Shown: positions 1-8,392, counted from the stretch's first letter. The stretch is 64,000 nucleotides of DNA from Poriferisodalis sp965221945 (GCF_965221945.1 NZ_OZ244925.1:1054001-1118000), one strand, 5' to 3'. Program-made: numbers and translations. The notes: generated by a model not told the origin, from the letters alone.

Positions 1-1
1 C

Positions 2-847
2 GACGGCAAGAACTACGCCCTCATTCCGGTCACCACTGCTCCCACAGTTGGCTTCGAGCTGACCGACGGAGGGCTGATCGCCTCGGGACGCTCGCCATGG
101 GGCACCGGCATCGTGCACGCGGACTGGGTATGCACCGGCGGCCGGGGCAGCGACGGCGACATTTACATCGTGGCGATGCGTGCCGAGGAGACCACGCTCG
201 TCGACAACTGGAACATGGCCGCAATGTCGGGCACCGGCAGCAACGACTTCGAGATACACGATGTCTTCGTCCCTGAGCATCGGGTGCTGCGGCTGATGGA
301 CTTCGTCAACGGCGACACGCCGGGCGCACGGCTCCACGACGACCCCGTGTACCTGTTGCCGCTCATGCCGTTCATCTACTGCGAAGCCATGCCGGTGTTC
401 TCTGGCGGGCTGCGGGGAGCGGCCACTGCGTTCGAGCACATCGTCAAGCACCGGGTGCGGACGCACACACGCGCCGTCGTGGCAGACGACAAGCTCGCGC
501 ACATCCAGCTCGGCGAGGCCGCCGCGGCGGCACATGTGGCAGAACGGCTGGTGGCAGATCAGGTGCGCGAGACCATCGAGCTGGCTGTGTCGGGCCACAC
601 GTTCAGCCTTTCCGACCGCATCCGGTTCAAGGCGCAAGCAGGCTTCGTGGTGGATCACTGCCGCCGGGCGGTGAACGACATCATCCACCACTCGGGCACA
701 TCCAATTTCGCCGACGACTCGCCCGTGCAGCGGTTCTTCCGGGACATCAACATGCTGGCAACGCATGCCTTCTTCGAGTCGGACATGTGCCGCGAGCAGA
801 TGGGCCGGTCACTGCTCGGCTTGAAACCGACGACGCCGCTCATCTGA
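2..847 (+). CDS. Acyl-CoA dehydrogenase-fold flavoprotein, 5' end outside window
   Basis: The frame is open from the first bases, so the gene begins upstream and only the C-terminal 281 residues are seen. They align by eye with the full gene at 5039-6205: both carry a G-x-G-x-x-HADWV stretch, a D-N-W-x-x-x-x-M-x-GTGS stretch and an LLGL ending near the stop. This pattern is typical of the acyl-CoA dehydrogenase superfamily branch that includes flavin-dependent aromatic monooxygenases (HsaA/HpaH-like). The reaction is therefore more likely an FMN- or FAD-dependent hydroxylation than a beta-oxidation step, but the substrate cannot be read. The first in-frame ATG inside the window (113) lies within the conserved domain and is not the start. 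An insertion sequence begins 44 bases after the stop. Confidence 0.75.
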   Translation, partial: DGKNYALIPVTTAPTVGFELTDGGLIASGRSPWGTGIVHADWVCTGGRGSDGDIYIVAMRAEETTLVDNWNMAAMSGTGSNDFEIHDVFVPEHRVLRLMDFVNGDTPGARLHDDPVYLLPLMPFIYCEAMPVFSGGLRGAATAFEHIVKHRVRTHTRAVVADDKLAHIQLGEAAAAAHVAERLVADQVRETIELAVSGHTFSLSDRIRFKAQAGFVVDHCRRAVNDIIHHSGTSNFADDSPVQRFFRDINMLATHAFFESDMCREQMGRSLLGLKPTTPLI

Positions 848-891
848 TCGCCACCCGCCGCTCGGCTTGGACCCGGCCACGCCGCTCATCT
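845..891. repeat. Left 47-bp direct repeat flanking the insertion sequence
   Basis: This 47-base segment is repeated without mismatch at 2837-2883, immediately outside the other end of the insertion sequence. It starts on the TGA stop of the preceding gene. The repeat is read as an unusually long target-site duplication, a known property of the IS1634 and IS1549 elements. Confidence 0.8.
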
Positions 892-2836
892 GACCCGAAT
901 TTGACGGGTTGGGGTGCGTGTTGGGCGGGTGTCGGGTTTGTGACCTGCGGGTTTGGGTGCGGCGAGGTTGTTCCGTGATGGTTTTGTAGGGGCGACATTT
1001 GCAGCTTGGCGGGAGTGGTGGGTGTTATGCTGCTGGGGTGTTCGTGAAGACGACGAGGCGGCGCAGGGGCGACAAGACGTATGAGTATCTGTCTTTGGTG
1101 GAGTCGGTGCGCGACGGCGCGAAGGTCGGGCACCGCACGCTGCTGCGGCTGGGCGAGGCCTCAGCGCTGCGACGCTCGGGCCAGCTCGAGCGCATCGTCG
1201 CAGCCTTGGAGGCCCATCTGGAACGCGAACGCGTCGATCCTGGGGCGGTGGAGGCCGAGGGGGCGCCCGCGGCGGGCGGGGTGGCGTGCGCGGCGGCGGT
1301 GTGGGAGCGGCTGGGCCTGGGCGGCTGGTTCGCCGAGGCGGGATCGGCGCGCGGCGCCGACCGGCTGGGCGACGCGGTGTTCGCGATGACGGCGAACCGG
1401 CTGGTCGCGCCGTGCTCGAAGCGGCGGCTGCCCGAGTGGGCCGCAGCCGACGTGGTCATGCCCGAGGGGTGGTCCGCTCCGTCGCCGGCGCAGTACTACC
1501 GGGCGCTGGACGCCGTCGCGGACGTCAAGGACTCGACCGAGGAGTTCCTGTTCGGTCGGCTGTGCGACCTGACCAGCCTGGACCTGCGGTTCGTGTGCTA
1601 TGACCTGACCTCGACCTATCTGGAGGGCTCCACGGGTCCCTCGGAGCGGTTCGGGTCCAAGGCGTTCGGCTATTCGCGCGACCGGCGCCCGGACCGGCCC
1701 CAGGTCGTGATCGGGCTGCTGTGCACCGGCGACGGCGTCCCGATCGCGCACCACGTGTTCGCCGGGAACACCAACGACGCGTCCACGCTGCCCGGCGTGC
1801 TCGCCGACCTCACCGAGCGGTTCGCGGTCGGGAGGATCTGCGTGGTCGCGGACCGGGGCCTGGTCTCGGCGGGCAACGTCGCCGCGGTCGCCGACGCCGG
1901 CTGCGACCACGTGCTCGCCACCCGCCTGCACCGCGACAAGGCCTGCCGCGAAGCCCTCGAGACCATCGGCGCCGACACCGCCTGGACCGACGTGGCCGCC
2001 TGTCGGTGCCGCGCCGCCGAGGCCGTCCTCGCCGACGGCACCCGAGCCATAGTCGTGGAGTCCGACGCCCGCGCCCGACGCGACACGCGGCGCACAGCCG
2101 AGCTCGTCGCCCGCGCCGAAGCCGGCCTGGTCGCCCTCGAACACAGAGTCCGGGCCGGACGGCTCGCAGACCCCGCCCTGATCGGACGCGCCGCGCAGCG
2201 CGTCCTGGGGCCCAGCGGCGTCGCCGCCCTGTTCGACCTCGAGATCGCGCCCGGCCGGTTCGTCTACCACTACGACGAACACGCTCACGCCTACGAGAGA
2301 CTCCTCGCCGGCCGCTACGTGCTCACCACCAGCCTTGACGCCCAACAGGCCCCCACCGCACGCGTCGTCGCCGCCTACCGTCAGCTCGCCGACGTCGAAG
2401 ACCGGTTCCGGACCCTCAAGGACTTCCTGCGGCTGCGCCCCATACGGCACTGGACCGAAAAACGCGTCCGCGGCCACATCGCCGTGTGCGTCTACGCCGC
2501 TTTGGCCGAGACCCTCATCTCACGCGACCTCCAAACAGCCCACATCGCCGACCCCGACCAGCCCGACCAGCACCTCACCGCCGCCCGAGCCCTGCGAGAA
2601 CTCGACCGCATACGCCAAGTCCGCCTCACCGCCCACGACAAGCACATCACCCTCACCACCCGCCGCAGCCCCCTCCAAAACCAGATCCTCGCCGCCACCC
2701 ACACCCCCACACGCACCTGGGACAAAGCCCGCATCCACTAACGCGTACCCCCTCCCCAGAACCGATGTAGTGGAAACACCAACCCGCGCGCCCCCACTGA
2801 CCTGCCAAAACGCAAAACACCCGTCAAACTCGGGTC
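892..2836 (+). mobile_element. IS1634/IS1549-type insertion sequence, about 1945 bp
   Basis: The element is bounded by inverted ends: the left end begins GACCCGAATTTGACGGGT and the complement of the right end begins GACCCGAGTTTGACGGGT, 17 of 18 bases matching. It holds one transposase gene in the same orientation as the left end. Perfect 47-base direct repeats lie outside both ends. The transposase is intact and the direct repeats are identical, which points to a recent insertion. It landed just past the stop codon of the preceding flavoprotein gene and so did not break it, although it may separate that gene from the rest of the ring-oxidation cassette. Confidence 0.85.
1038..2741 (+). CDS. 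DDE transposase of IS1634 family
   Basis: A protein of about 567 residues that catalyses cut-and-paste or copy movement of the surrounding element. The N-terminus (VKTTRRRRGDKTYEYL) is the basic strand-rich start usual for IS1634 transposases. Catalytic acidic residues of the RNase H-like core can be proposed at the D of FVCYDLTS, the D of VVADRGLVS and the E of YRQLADVEDRFRTLK, the last in the conserved C-terminal Y-x-x-x-x-x-x-E-x-x-F-R-x-L-K context. GTG at 1038 is the preferred start because the protein then begins like relatives; an ATG at 999 would add a tail unlike the family. No frameshift is visible, so the element may still be active. Confidence 0.88.
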   Translation: MFVKTTRRRRGDKTYEYLSLVESVRDGAKVGHRTLLRLGEASALRRSGQLERIVAALEAHLERERVDPGAVEAEGAPAAGGVACAAAVWERLGLGGWFAEAGSARGADRLGDAVFAMTANRLVAPCSKRRLPEWAAADVVMPEGWSAPSPAQYYRALDAVADVKDSTEEFLFGRLCDLTSLDLRFVCYDLTSTYLEGSTGPSERFGSKAFGYSRDRRPDRPQVVIGLLCTGDGVPIAHHVFAGNTNDASTLPGVLADLTERFAVGRICVVADRGLVSAGNVAAVADAGCDHVLATRLHRDKACREALETIGADTAWTDVAACRCRAAEAVLADGTRAIVVESDARARRDTRRTAELVARAEAGLVALEHRVRAGRLADPALIGRAAQRVLGPSGVAALFDLEIAPGRFVYHYDEHAHAYERLLAGRYVLTTSLDAQQAPTARVVAAYRQLADVEDRFRTLKDFLRLRPIRHWTEKRVRGHIAVCVYAALAETLISRDLQTAHIADPDQPDQHLTAARALRELDRIRQVRLTAHDKHITLTTRRSPLQNQILAATHTPTRTWDKARIH

Positions 2837-2883
2837 TGATCGCCACCCGCCGCTCGGCTTGGACCCGGCCACGCCGCTCATCT
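2837..2883. repeat. Right 47-bp direct repeat flanking the insertion sequence
   Basis: Identical to 845-891. Beyond it the sequence runs on as GATCGCCGG, so the uninterrupted ancestral site can be reconstructed by removing the element and one repeat copy. Confidence 0.8.
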
Positions 2884-2919
2884 GATCGCCGGCCGCCGTC
2901 GTCTGCGGTGGGCGCCGGT

Positions 2920-3699
2920 TCAGAAGACGCCGCCGTAGCTCCCGCCGTCGAGCTGCAGGCTCTGGCCGCTGATGTAGCCGGCTTGGGCCGAGCACATGAA
3001 GGCGAAGGCGTCGCCGAATTCCTCGGGCCGCCCCAGCCGCCCGGCGTTGATCGTCGCTTCCTGCTCGGCGCGTGCCTCTTCGTAAGAGATGCCCCGGCGA
3101 GACATCTGCACGTTTGCCATGTACAGCTGACGCTCGGTGTCGAAGCGCTCGGGCAGCAGCTGATTGATCGTCACGTTGTCCCTGACGACTTCCTTGGACA
3201 GCGCCTTGAGCACCGCGGTCAGGCCGAGCCGAGGGCCCGCTGACAGGCTCAGCGCAGGGTTGGGCGCTTTCACCATTGCGGACGTGATGGTGACGATGCG
3301 GCCGAAGCCCCGCTCCTGCATGCCCGGCACCACCCGGCGCACGAAGATCAGCGGCGAGATCAGCAGACGCTGCGCCGCGTCCTGCCATTGTTCGGGCTCG
3401 ATGTCGCGGAAGCCGGTGAGCGGGGGACCGCCGCCGTTGAGCAGCACGATGTCGGGATCCCCGCATGCGACCAGCAGTTGATCCTGGACATCGGCCTCGG
3501 TGGCGTCGCCCACAACCGCCCGCGCACGCACGCCGTGGGTCGAGGCGATGTCGTCCGCAGTCGCATGCACATCGTCCGCTGTGCGGCCGTTGACGACGAC
3601 GTTCACGCCTTCGCGGGCCACGCTGTGAGCACATGCTCGACCCAGTCCCCGGCTAGACGCCATCAGGATCGCTGAGCGACCGGCCAAACCCAGATCCAT
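2920..3699 (-). CDS. Short-chain dehydrogenase/reductase with altered catalytic residues
   Basis: A 259-residue Rossmann-fold SDR. The cofactor motif near the N-terminus reads ASSRGLGRA instead of TGxxxGIG, an NGG stretch occupies the NAG position, and the family-typical C-terminal LQLDGG is present. At the place of the catalytic Tyr-x-x-x-Lys, 13 residues after the TSA serine, the sequence reads S-A-G-P-R, so Tyr is replaced by Ser and Lys by Arg. It may use a different mechanism or act as a binding protein. ATG at 3699 is preferred over GTG at 3708 because GGGGAAGG lies 8 bases before it. It is divergent from the ring-cleavage gene at 3802. Confidence 0.82.
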   Translation of the reverse strand: MDLGLAGRSAILMASSRGLGRACAHSVAREGVNVVVNGRTADDVHATADDIASTHGVRARAVVGDATEADVQDQLLVACGDPDIVLLNGGGPPLTGFRDIEPEQWQDAAQRLLISPLIFVRRVVPGMQERGFGRIVTITSAMVKAPNPALSLSAGPRLGLTAVLKALSKEVVRDNVTINQLLPERFDTERQLYMANVQMSRRGISYEEARAEQEATINAGRLGRPEEFGDAFAFMCSAQAGYISGQSLQLDGGSYGGVF

Positions 3700-3801
3700 C
3701 GAGATCACCTTCCCCAGTTGTGCGGCCCGATGCCATGTCGCGATCGCAAGGGACGGGGCTCGGCCGCTGGGTTACCGTACTTGCGCCCGCGAGGAGACGA
3801 C

Positions 3802-5031
3802 ATGGCTGACACCGCCACACTGCCCGAGACAGCGGCACCGATTGTGAAGGCAGCCGATGTCGCGTACATCCGATTCTCGGCTCCCGATCTCGACGCCATG
3901 GAGACGTTTGTGACCGATTTCGGGCTCGTCGTGGCTCACCGCGACGACGACGCGCTGATCTCCCGTGGCCTCGAGCCGATGCCATTTCTGCACGTCGTCC
4001 ATCGAGGCCCAGCGAAGTTCATCGGCTTCGCATTCGGGGTGGACACTGAGGATGACCTGCATGCGCTGGCCGGTGCAGTGCCTGGCTGCTCACCGGTGCA
4101 CGACATCGGCGGCGCCGAGGGCCAGCTCGGCGGCGGCAAGCGCGTTCATTTCGTCGAACCGATCACCGGGTTCGTGCTCGAGGCGGTGCACGGCCAGCAG
4201 GCCGAACCGCTCGCGTCCCGGCGCGGCCGGCATACCTACAACCACGCCGGCGTGGATGAACGAGTGGGTGTCGAACAGGATGTGGGAGGCAATCGCTACC
4301 CGATTCAGAAGGATCCCGGCTCGCCCGAGGTGTACCGGCTCGGCCATGTGGTTGCTGCCGTGCCTCCGGGAGCCCACCAGGCCTTTATGAAGTTCCTGTC
4401 GGACACATTCGGAATGCTGGTGAGCGATCCGGCCCGGATGATCATCCCGCCTGGCGCAGAGGAGCATTTCCCACCGCCGCTGGTGGAGCTGATCAAGGCG
4501 ACAGGCTCCGACGTGATGTTCCAGTTCATGCGCATGGACCGGGGTGCGGCCGAGACCGATCACCACAGCATCCTCGTGCTGCCGTTGATGGATGGCACCC
4601 CCGCAGCCCAGTTCAGCCACGCCGCGTTCGAGGTGTTCAGCATGGATGACGTCTTCCGGGGGCACATGCATTTTCGGGAGCGTGCGGCCGAGGGTGCGCC
4701 CTACTCGCTCGCGTGGGGTGTGGGCCGTCATGTGTACGGCTCGCAGATCTACGACTACTGGCATGACCCGTACGGGCATGTCCACGAGCACATGTGCGAC
4801 GGCGACCGGGTGGATGCCAGCTTCGGGCCCAACACGATCGACATGACCGATCCGGGGCAGATGGGCCACAACGGCGGCAACCAGTGGGGCCCAACCGTCG
4901 AGGAATCCGGCGTCCACAACCTGAACGGTCCCCAGTGCGACCCCAAGTTCGCAGACCAGCCCGAAGAGATACGCGCGTCACTGCTGTCGCGGGACTTGAG
5001 CAAGGTGCAGCACATCGTCGATGCGCTCTGA
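3802..5031 (+). CDS. Two-domain VOC protein, extradiol dioxygenase-like
   Basis: A 409-residue protein with two vicinal-oxygen-chelate modules, the architecture of type I extradiol ring-cleavage dioxygenases (BphC/HsaC class). Plausible Fe(II) ligands are the His of RLGHVV, the His of FSHAAFEV and the Glu of GHVHEHM in the C-terminal module; these match the usual H-H-E triad in order and context. A long C-terminal extension of about 65 residues follows. The start is set by GAGGAG five bases before ATG. The stop lies 7 bases before the next gene, so the two form an operon. Pairing with an acyl-CoA-dehydrogenase-fold protein recalls hydroxylase plus ring-cleavage pairs, but the substrate is unknown. 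Confidence 0.75.
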   Translation: MADTATLPETAAPIVKAADVAYIRFSAPDLDAMETFVTDFGLVVAHRDDDALISRGLEPMPFLHVVHRGPAKFIGFAFGVDTEDDLHALAGAVPGCSPVHDIGGAEGQLGGGKRVHFVEPITGFVLEAVHGQQAEPLASRRGRHTYNHAGVDERVGVEQDVGGNRYPIQKDPGSPEVYRLGHVVAAVPPGAHQAFMKFLSDTFGMLVSDPARMIIPPGAEEHFPPPLVELIKATGSDVMFQFMRMDRGAAETDHHSILVLPLMDGTPAAQFSHAAFEVFSMDDVFRGHMHFRERAAEGAPYSLAWGVGRHVYGSQIYDYWHDPYGHVHEHMCDGDRVDASFGPNTIDMTDPGQMGHNGGNQWGPTVEESGVHNLNGPQCDPKFADQPEEIRASLLSRDLSKVQHIVDAL

Positions 5032-5038
5032 GCAGGCG

Positions 5039-6205
5039 ATGAGTACCTACGAGAACCGATTTCCGCCTGACCGGGAGGCCAACCGGGAGTACCTGCTGTT
5101 AGCGGTCTCGGGGGTTGCCGGAGCGCTGGCCGCGGGCCGAGACGAGTCCGAGCAGGCTCGGCGGCTGTCGACGACATCGGTCGAAGCGTTGCGTGAATCC
5201 GGCCTGTTCATGCTGAAGACGCCCCGCGAAGTGGGCGGCGCAGAGGCTCACCCGGTCACCCAGATGGATGTGATCGAAGCCGTCGTCATGATCGACCCGG
5301 CGGCTGCGTGGTGCATGTTCATCACCGCCGCGGCGTCGGGTGCCTCCTTGGCCCAGCTACCCGACGAGGCCGTCGACGAGGTGCTCGCCAACGGCTTCCC
5401 CTTCATGGCAGGCGCGCTGCGGCCCGGCGGGATGGCGCAGAGGGTCGACGGCGGCTACCGGGTGTCGGGCCGGTGGGCCTGGGGCAGCGGGGTCGAGCAC
5501 GCCGACTGGGTGATGGTGCCGGTGTTCAGCGACGGGCCGCCGCTGATCAGGGCGCTGGTGCCGACCAGCGACGTCATCCTGCACGACAACTGGCACACCT
5601 TGGGCATGCGCGGCACGGGCAGCTGTGACTACGAGCTGGACGACGTGTTCGTTCCCGATCGCTTTGCGATGGATCTGCTGGGGGCCGAGCTGCTGCGGGG
5701 AGGGGCGCTGCACCGGCTCGGGCTGCCCGGGTACGTCGTGAACGAGCACGGTAGCTTCGCGTACGCCCTTGGCCGCTTGGCGCTGCGGACCATGAGCGAG
5801 GCCGCCATCGAGAAGAAGCGGGGCTACGTCGGCGGGGTCAGTCTTGCCGATCGTGCTGTGTTCCAGCGAGCGCTCGGCCAGGGCACGATCCGGATGAATG
5901 CGTGCGCGGCCGGGATGGCGGAGGTGCTCGAGCGCATGTTCGACTCTGCGGTCGACGGGCCTCCGGACCCTGCACTCGTGACCGAGGCTCAAGTGGCAGC
6001 GGTGTGGTGCACCGATGAGGCCGTGGACCTGGTGGGCGAGCTGTTTCGCTTCACGGGCGGCAGCGCGGTGATGAACGGCAATGAGATGCAGAGCGTTCTT
6101 CGGGACGTGTACACAATCCAGTCCCACCTCATGGTGTCGGCCGTCAGCTATGAGCGGTACGGCCAGGCGCTGCTCGGGTTAGCTCCAGGTGGCGCGCTGC
6201 CGTAG
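5039..6205 (+). CDS. Acyl-CoA dehydrogenase-fold flavoprotein (monooxygenase-like)
   Basis: A 388-residue full-length member of the acyl-CoA dehydrogenase superfamily. The N-terminal helical domain is followed by the beta domain (VSGRWAWGSGVEHADWV, then DNWHTLGMRGTGSCDYELDDVFVP) and the C-terminal helical bundle ending LLGLAPGGALP. No obvious catalytic Glu of acyl-CoA dehydrogenases stands out, and the sequence is closer to the flavin-dependent hydroxylase branch (HsaA/HpaH). It is a paralogue of the partial gene at the left edge. ATG at 5039 lies 7 bases after the ring-cleavage gene, which supports co-expression. The product may hydroxylate an aromatic substrate that the preceding protein cleaves; that step is inferred from context only. 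Confidence 0.78.
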   Translation: MSTYENRFPPDREANREYLLLAVSGVAGALAAGRDESEQARRLSTTSVEALRESGLFMLKTPREVGGAEAHPVTQMDVIEAVVMIDPAAAWCMFITAAASGASLAQLPDEAVDEVLANGFPFMAGALRPGGMAQRVDGGYRVSGRWAWGSGVEHADWVMVPVFSDGPPLIRALVPTSDVILHDNWHTLGMRGTGSCDYELDDVFVPDRFAMDLLGAELLRGGALHRLGLPGYVVNEHGSFAYALGRLALRTMSEAAIEKKRGYVGGVSLADRAVFQRALGQGTIRMNACAAGMAEVLERMFDSAVDGPPDPALVTEAQVAAVWCTDEAVDLVGELFRFTGGSAVMNGNEMQSVLRDVYTIQSHLMVSAVSYERYGQALLGLAPGGALP

Positions 6206-6329
6206 CTGGTTCTTGCAGCCCGGCCCGCCGTCGCAGCACAGCCCGGCGTGCACCCTGTCGGGCTCGGCGCTGCAATGCTGTAGGTGTGGGCTCGGGCAGC
6301 TCAGCCCCTCGACCGCAGCAAGGGCAAAC

Positions 6330-7499
6330 GTGATCATCCTCGCCAACGACAAGATGAGCGATATTGCCCAGCGCACCGACGACACGTCGCTGCTGTGGGT
6401 GCGGATCGACCAGCTCAATGCAGCCACCGGCTGGCAGCTGAAACCTGAGGGTGTTTGCCTCGGCGAGCTGTGCGTGCCGCTGTTCGAACCCGAGCGTGAA
6501 GCCTGGATCGCTGACGCCGACGACTGGGTGTGGTTCTGCTATTCGGCCTTTGCCGACAAGATCGGCCAGAAGCATGTACGCGACGGCGACGTGTGGAGCT
6601 TCAGCGCAGTGCCCGAAGTCCGGCGGATGGGGCTGGAGTCGGGGTTCGCTCCCGACTTCGAGATGACCGAGCGCAACGGCGAAACACTGCAACTGTCCGA
6701 CCTGCGAGGTCGCAAGGTGGTGCTGTTCACCTGGGCCTCCTGGTGAGGTTGTCGGATCAGCCTGCCGGTCTGGCAGGCGCTCTACACCTCGATCGGCCCC
6801 GACCGATTCGAGCTGATCGGTGTGGCCCAAGACTCACGAGGCGAGGAGGCAGCCGGCAAGTGGCTCGACCGGGCCTCGCCGACGTATCGGTGCATTGTCG
6901 ACTCGACGCACCGGATCAGCTCGTTGTTCGGATGGGTCAACGTGCCGTCGGCCGCATGGATCGACGAGGAAGGGCGCATCGTTCGCAGCAACGAAGGGGT
7001 GTACCCGGCCGAGGCCACGATCAAGTTCGGACTCGGAAAGGTCCGCATCGGCAGCGACGCGTTTGCCTCTGCGACTCGCGACTGGATCGAGCGGGGGGCG
7101 GACAGCGAGTTCGTTTGGTCAAGCGAGGAGCTCGCTGCTCGCCGCAAGCCGATTGACGACCACACGTTGCTGGCGGAGCCGACGTTCAAGCTCGCGCTGC
7201 ACTTCGAAGCGGAAGGCGACAGTGAGCGTGCACTGCGGCACTTTGAAGCAGCGCAACGCTTGGCACCGGACAACTGGAACTACAACCGGCAGGGCTGGAC
7301 CCACAAGGGAACCGCCTACGCACACATGCAAGTGCTCAAGCGGACGACGGACATGCGCAAGAACTCCGACAAGAACTACTACGACCCCATGGAACTGCCC
7401 GGCGAGAATCACCACCAAGTCACACAGCCAGAGTGGATCTGGACCCCAGCCGTCAAACGCCTCAGGCGCCTGCTGGGCCGGGAGCCGAGCGCTGCGTGA
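6330..7499 (+). CDS. Predicted thioredoxin-fold selenoprotein (TGA read as Sec139)
   Basis: Two open stretches in one frame, 6330-6743 and 6747-7499, are separated only by TGA at 6744-6746. Read through, the junction is FTWASW-U-GCRISLP, where thioredoxin/AhpC-TSA proteins have WASWCGPCR..LP, so TGA stands where the resolving or nucleophilic Cys belongs. About 250 codons after it stay open and encode the rest of the redoxin domain plus a TPR-like region (residues about 290-325). A hairpin with a GGTCT loop follows the TGA at a SECIS-like distance. The start is GTG at 6330 with AAGGG upstream; ATG at 6354 is an alternative. Full length is 389 residues. The likely role is a cytoplasmic thiol/selenol redox enzyme. 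The alternative is a Cys codon mutated to stop, but nothing else in the gene has decayed. Confidence 0.8.
6744..6778 (+). promoter_or_regulatory. Sec codon and bacterial SECIS-like hairpin
   Basis: TGA at 6744-6746 is followed by a perfect 7-bp stem, GCCTGCC (6760-6766) with GGCAGGC (6772-6778), closing a five-base loop GGTCT (6767-6771). The loop begins 20 bases after the TGA. The E. coli fdhF SECIS, as I recall it, also presents GGUCU in its apical loop at nearly the same distance, and the G and U there contact SelB. The hairpin lies inside the coding sequence, as bacterial SECIS elements do. Confidence 0.75.
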
Positions 7500-7557
7500 T
7501 CGGCGCCGGAGCGCCCCAGTGGTACGAGGGAGCGTGCACCGGAAATAAGATAAAGGT

Positions 7558-7857
7558 ATGACGAAGCGTCGCATTGCGGTCACCGTCGATGAGGACCTCA
7601 TCGAGGCTGCGAGCGGTGCAGTGAACGACGGCGACGCCTCGTCGGTGAGCGCCTGGGTGAACGAGGCAATGGCGGACAAGAACGAGCATCGACGTCGCCA
7701 CAAGGCTCTCGATGAGGCGATTGCGGACTACGAGGCCGAATTCGGCAAGATCAATTCGGAGGAACTCGAAGAACAACGCCGTCTCGACAAGATTGCTGCC
7801 GAGCAGGTCCGCGCCGATGGCATTCGTCGAAGGGCGCAGCGTGAGCTTGGTGCTTGA
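7558..7857 (+). CDS. Antitoxin, ribbon-helix-helix-like
   Basis: A 99-residue charged protein whose N-terminus (KRRIAVTVDEDLIEAA) looks like the beta strand and first helix of a ribbon-helix-helix DNA-binding domain, with an acidic, helical C-terminus that would bind the toxin. ATG at 7558 follows AAAGG; a TAAGAT box at 7546-7551 may be the -10 element, giving a very short leader. The stop overlaps the start of the PIN-domain toxin gene, the usual arrangement of a type II toxin-antitoxin operon. Autorepression is expected for such families, but no clear palindrome was seen here. Confidence 0.75.
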   Translation: MTKRRIAVTVDEDLIEAASGAVNDGDASSVSAWVNEAMADKNEHRRRHKALDEAIADYEAEFGKINSEELEEQRRLDKIAAEQVRADGIRRRAQRELGA

Positions 7858-8221
7858 CGCGGGCGCACTCGTCGCCTTGGAGCGCAACGATCGGACCCTT
7901 TGGCGACGGGTGGACGATGCACACCTGAAGGGCAGCGCCCCGCTGACCCATGGCGGCATCGTGGCGCAGGTGTGGCGAGGCGGATCGGGACGGCAGGCCC
8001 GTTTGGCAATGGCCTTGCTCGGCACCCTTGTCGTTCCTCTCGACAATGACCTCGGCCGCCGGGCCGGTGTTCTACTGGCACGGACTGGCCTGGTCGACGC
8101 CATCGACGCGGCGCTCGTCGCGCTTTGCCGCCCCGGCGACCAGATCGTGACTTCGGATCCTGCCGACATCGATGCGCTCGCAGAAGCCGCCCGACTCGAC
8201 GTCGACATCTTGCCGGTGTAG
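7841..8221 (+). CDS. PIN-domain ribonuclease toxin (VapC-like)
   Basis: A 126-residue PIN-domain protein. The acidic residues expected to bind Mg2+ are visible: D in LVLDAGALVALE, E at the end of that stretch, D in GLVDAIDAALVAL and D in IVTSDPADIDAL. VapC-type toxins cleave specific RNAs and are neutralised by the antitoxin encoded just before. GTG at 7841 with GAAGGG 7 bases upstream is preferred; ATG at 7817 is possible and would add eight residues. Either start overlaps the antitoxin gene. Confidence 0.8.
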   Translation: MSLVLDAGALVALERNDRTLWRRVDDAHLKGSAPLTHGGIVAQVWRGGSGRQARLAMALLGTLVVPLDNDLGRRAGVLLARTGLVDAIDAALVALCRPGDQIVTSDPADIDALAEAARLDVDILPV

Positions 8222-8392
8222 CGATCGCGACGGGCGCAGACGTGCCCAGACCGTCAACCGATGTGCGTTTCCGCTCCCGATTGTTGTGGTGCCTCGCCTT
8301 CGACTGCCTCGGCGGCTCGGTTGGAGATCGTCGGCGTCCGCCTCGACGAAGTGGCGTAGCGTCCCGGTGACTTCGCTCACGAAAGGCTGACC

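Noticed and set aside
1161..2477. Long open frame antisense to the transposase (438 codons)
   Set aside because: It is a by-product of GC-rich codon bias opposite a conserved transposase and has no recognisable domain.
2335..3243. Open frame running from the transposase 3' region across the insertion-sequence end into the SDR gene
   Set aside because: It overlaps two well-supported genes in other frames and its sequence is low-complexity Pro/Ser/Thr.
4090..4917. Long antisense frame within the extradiol dioxygenase-like gene
   Set aside because: It is a shadow of a strongly supported gene with clear metal ligands and ribosome-binding site.
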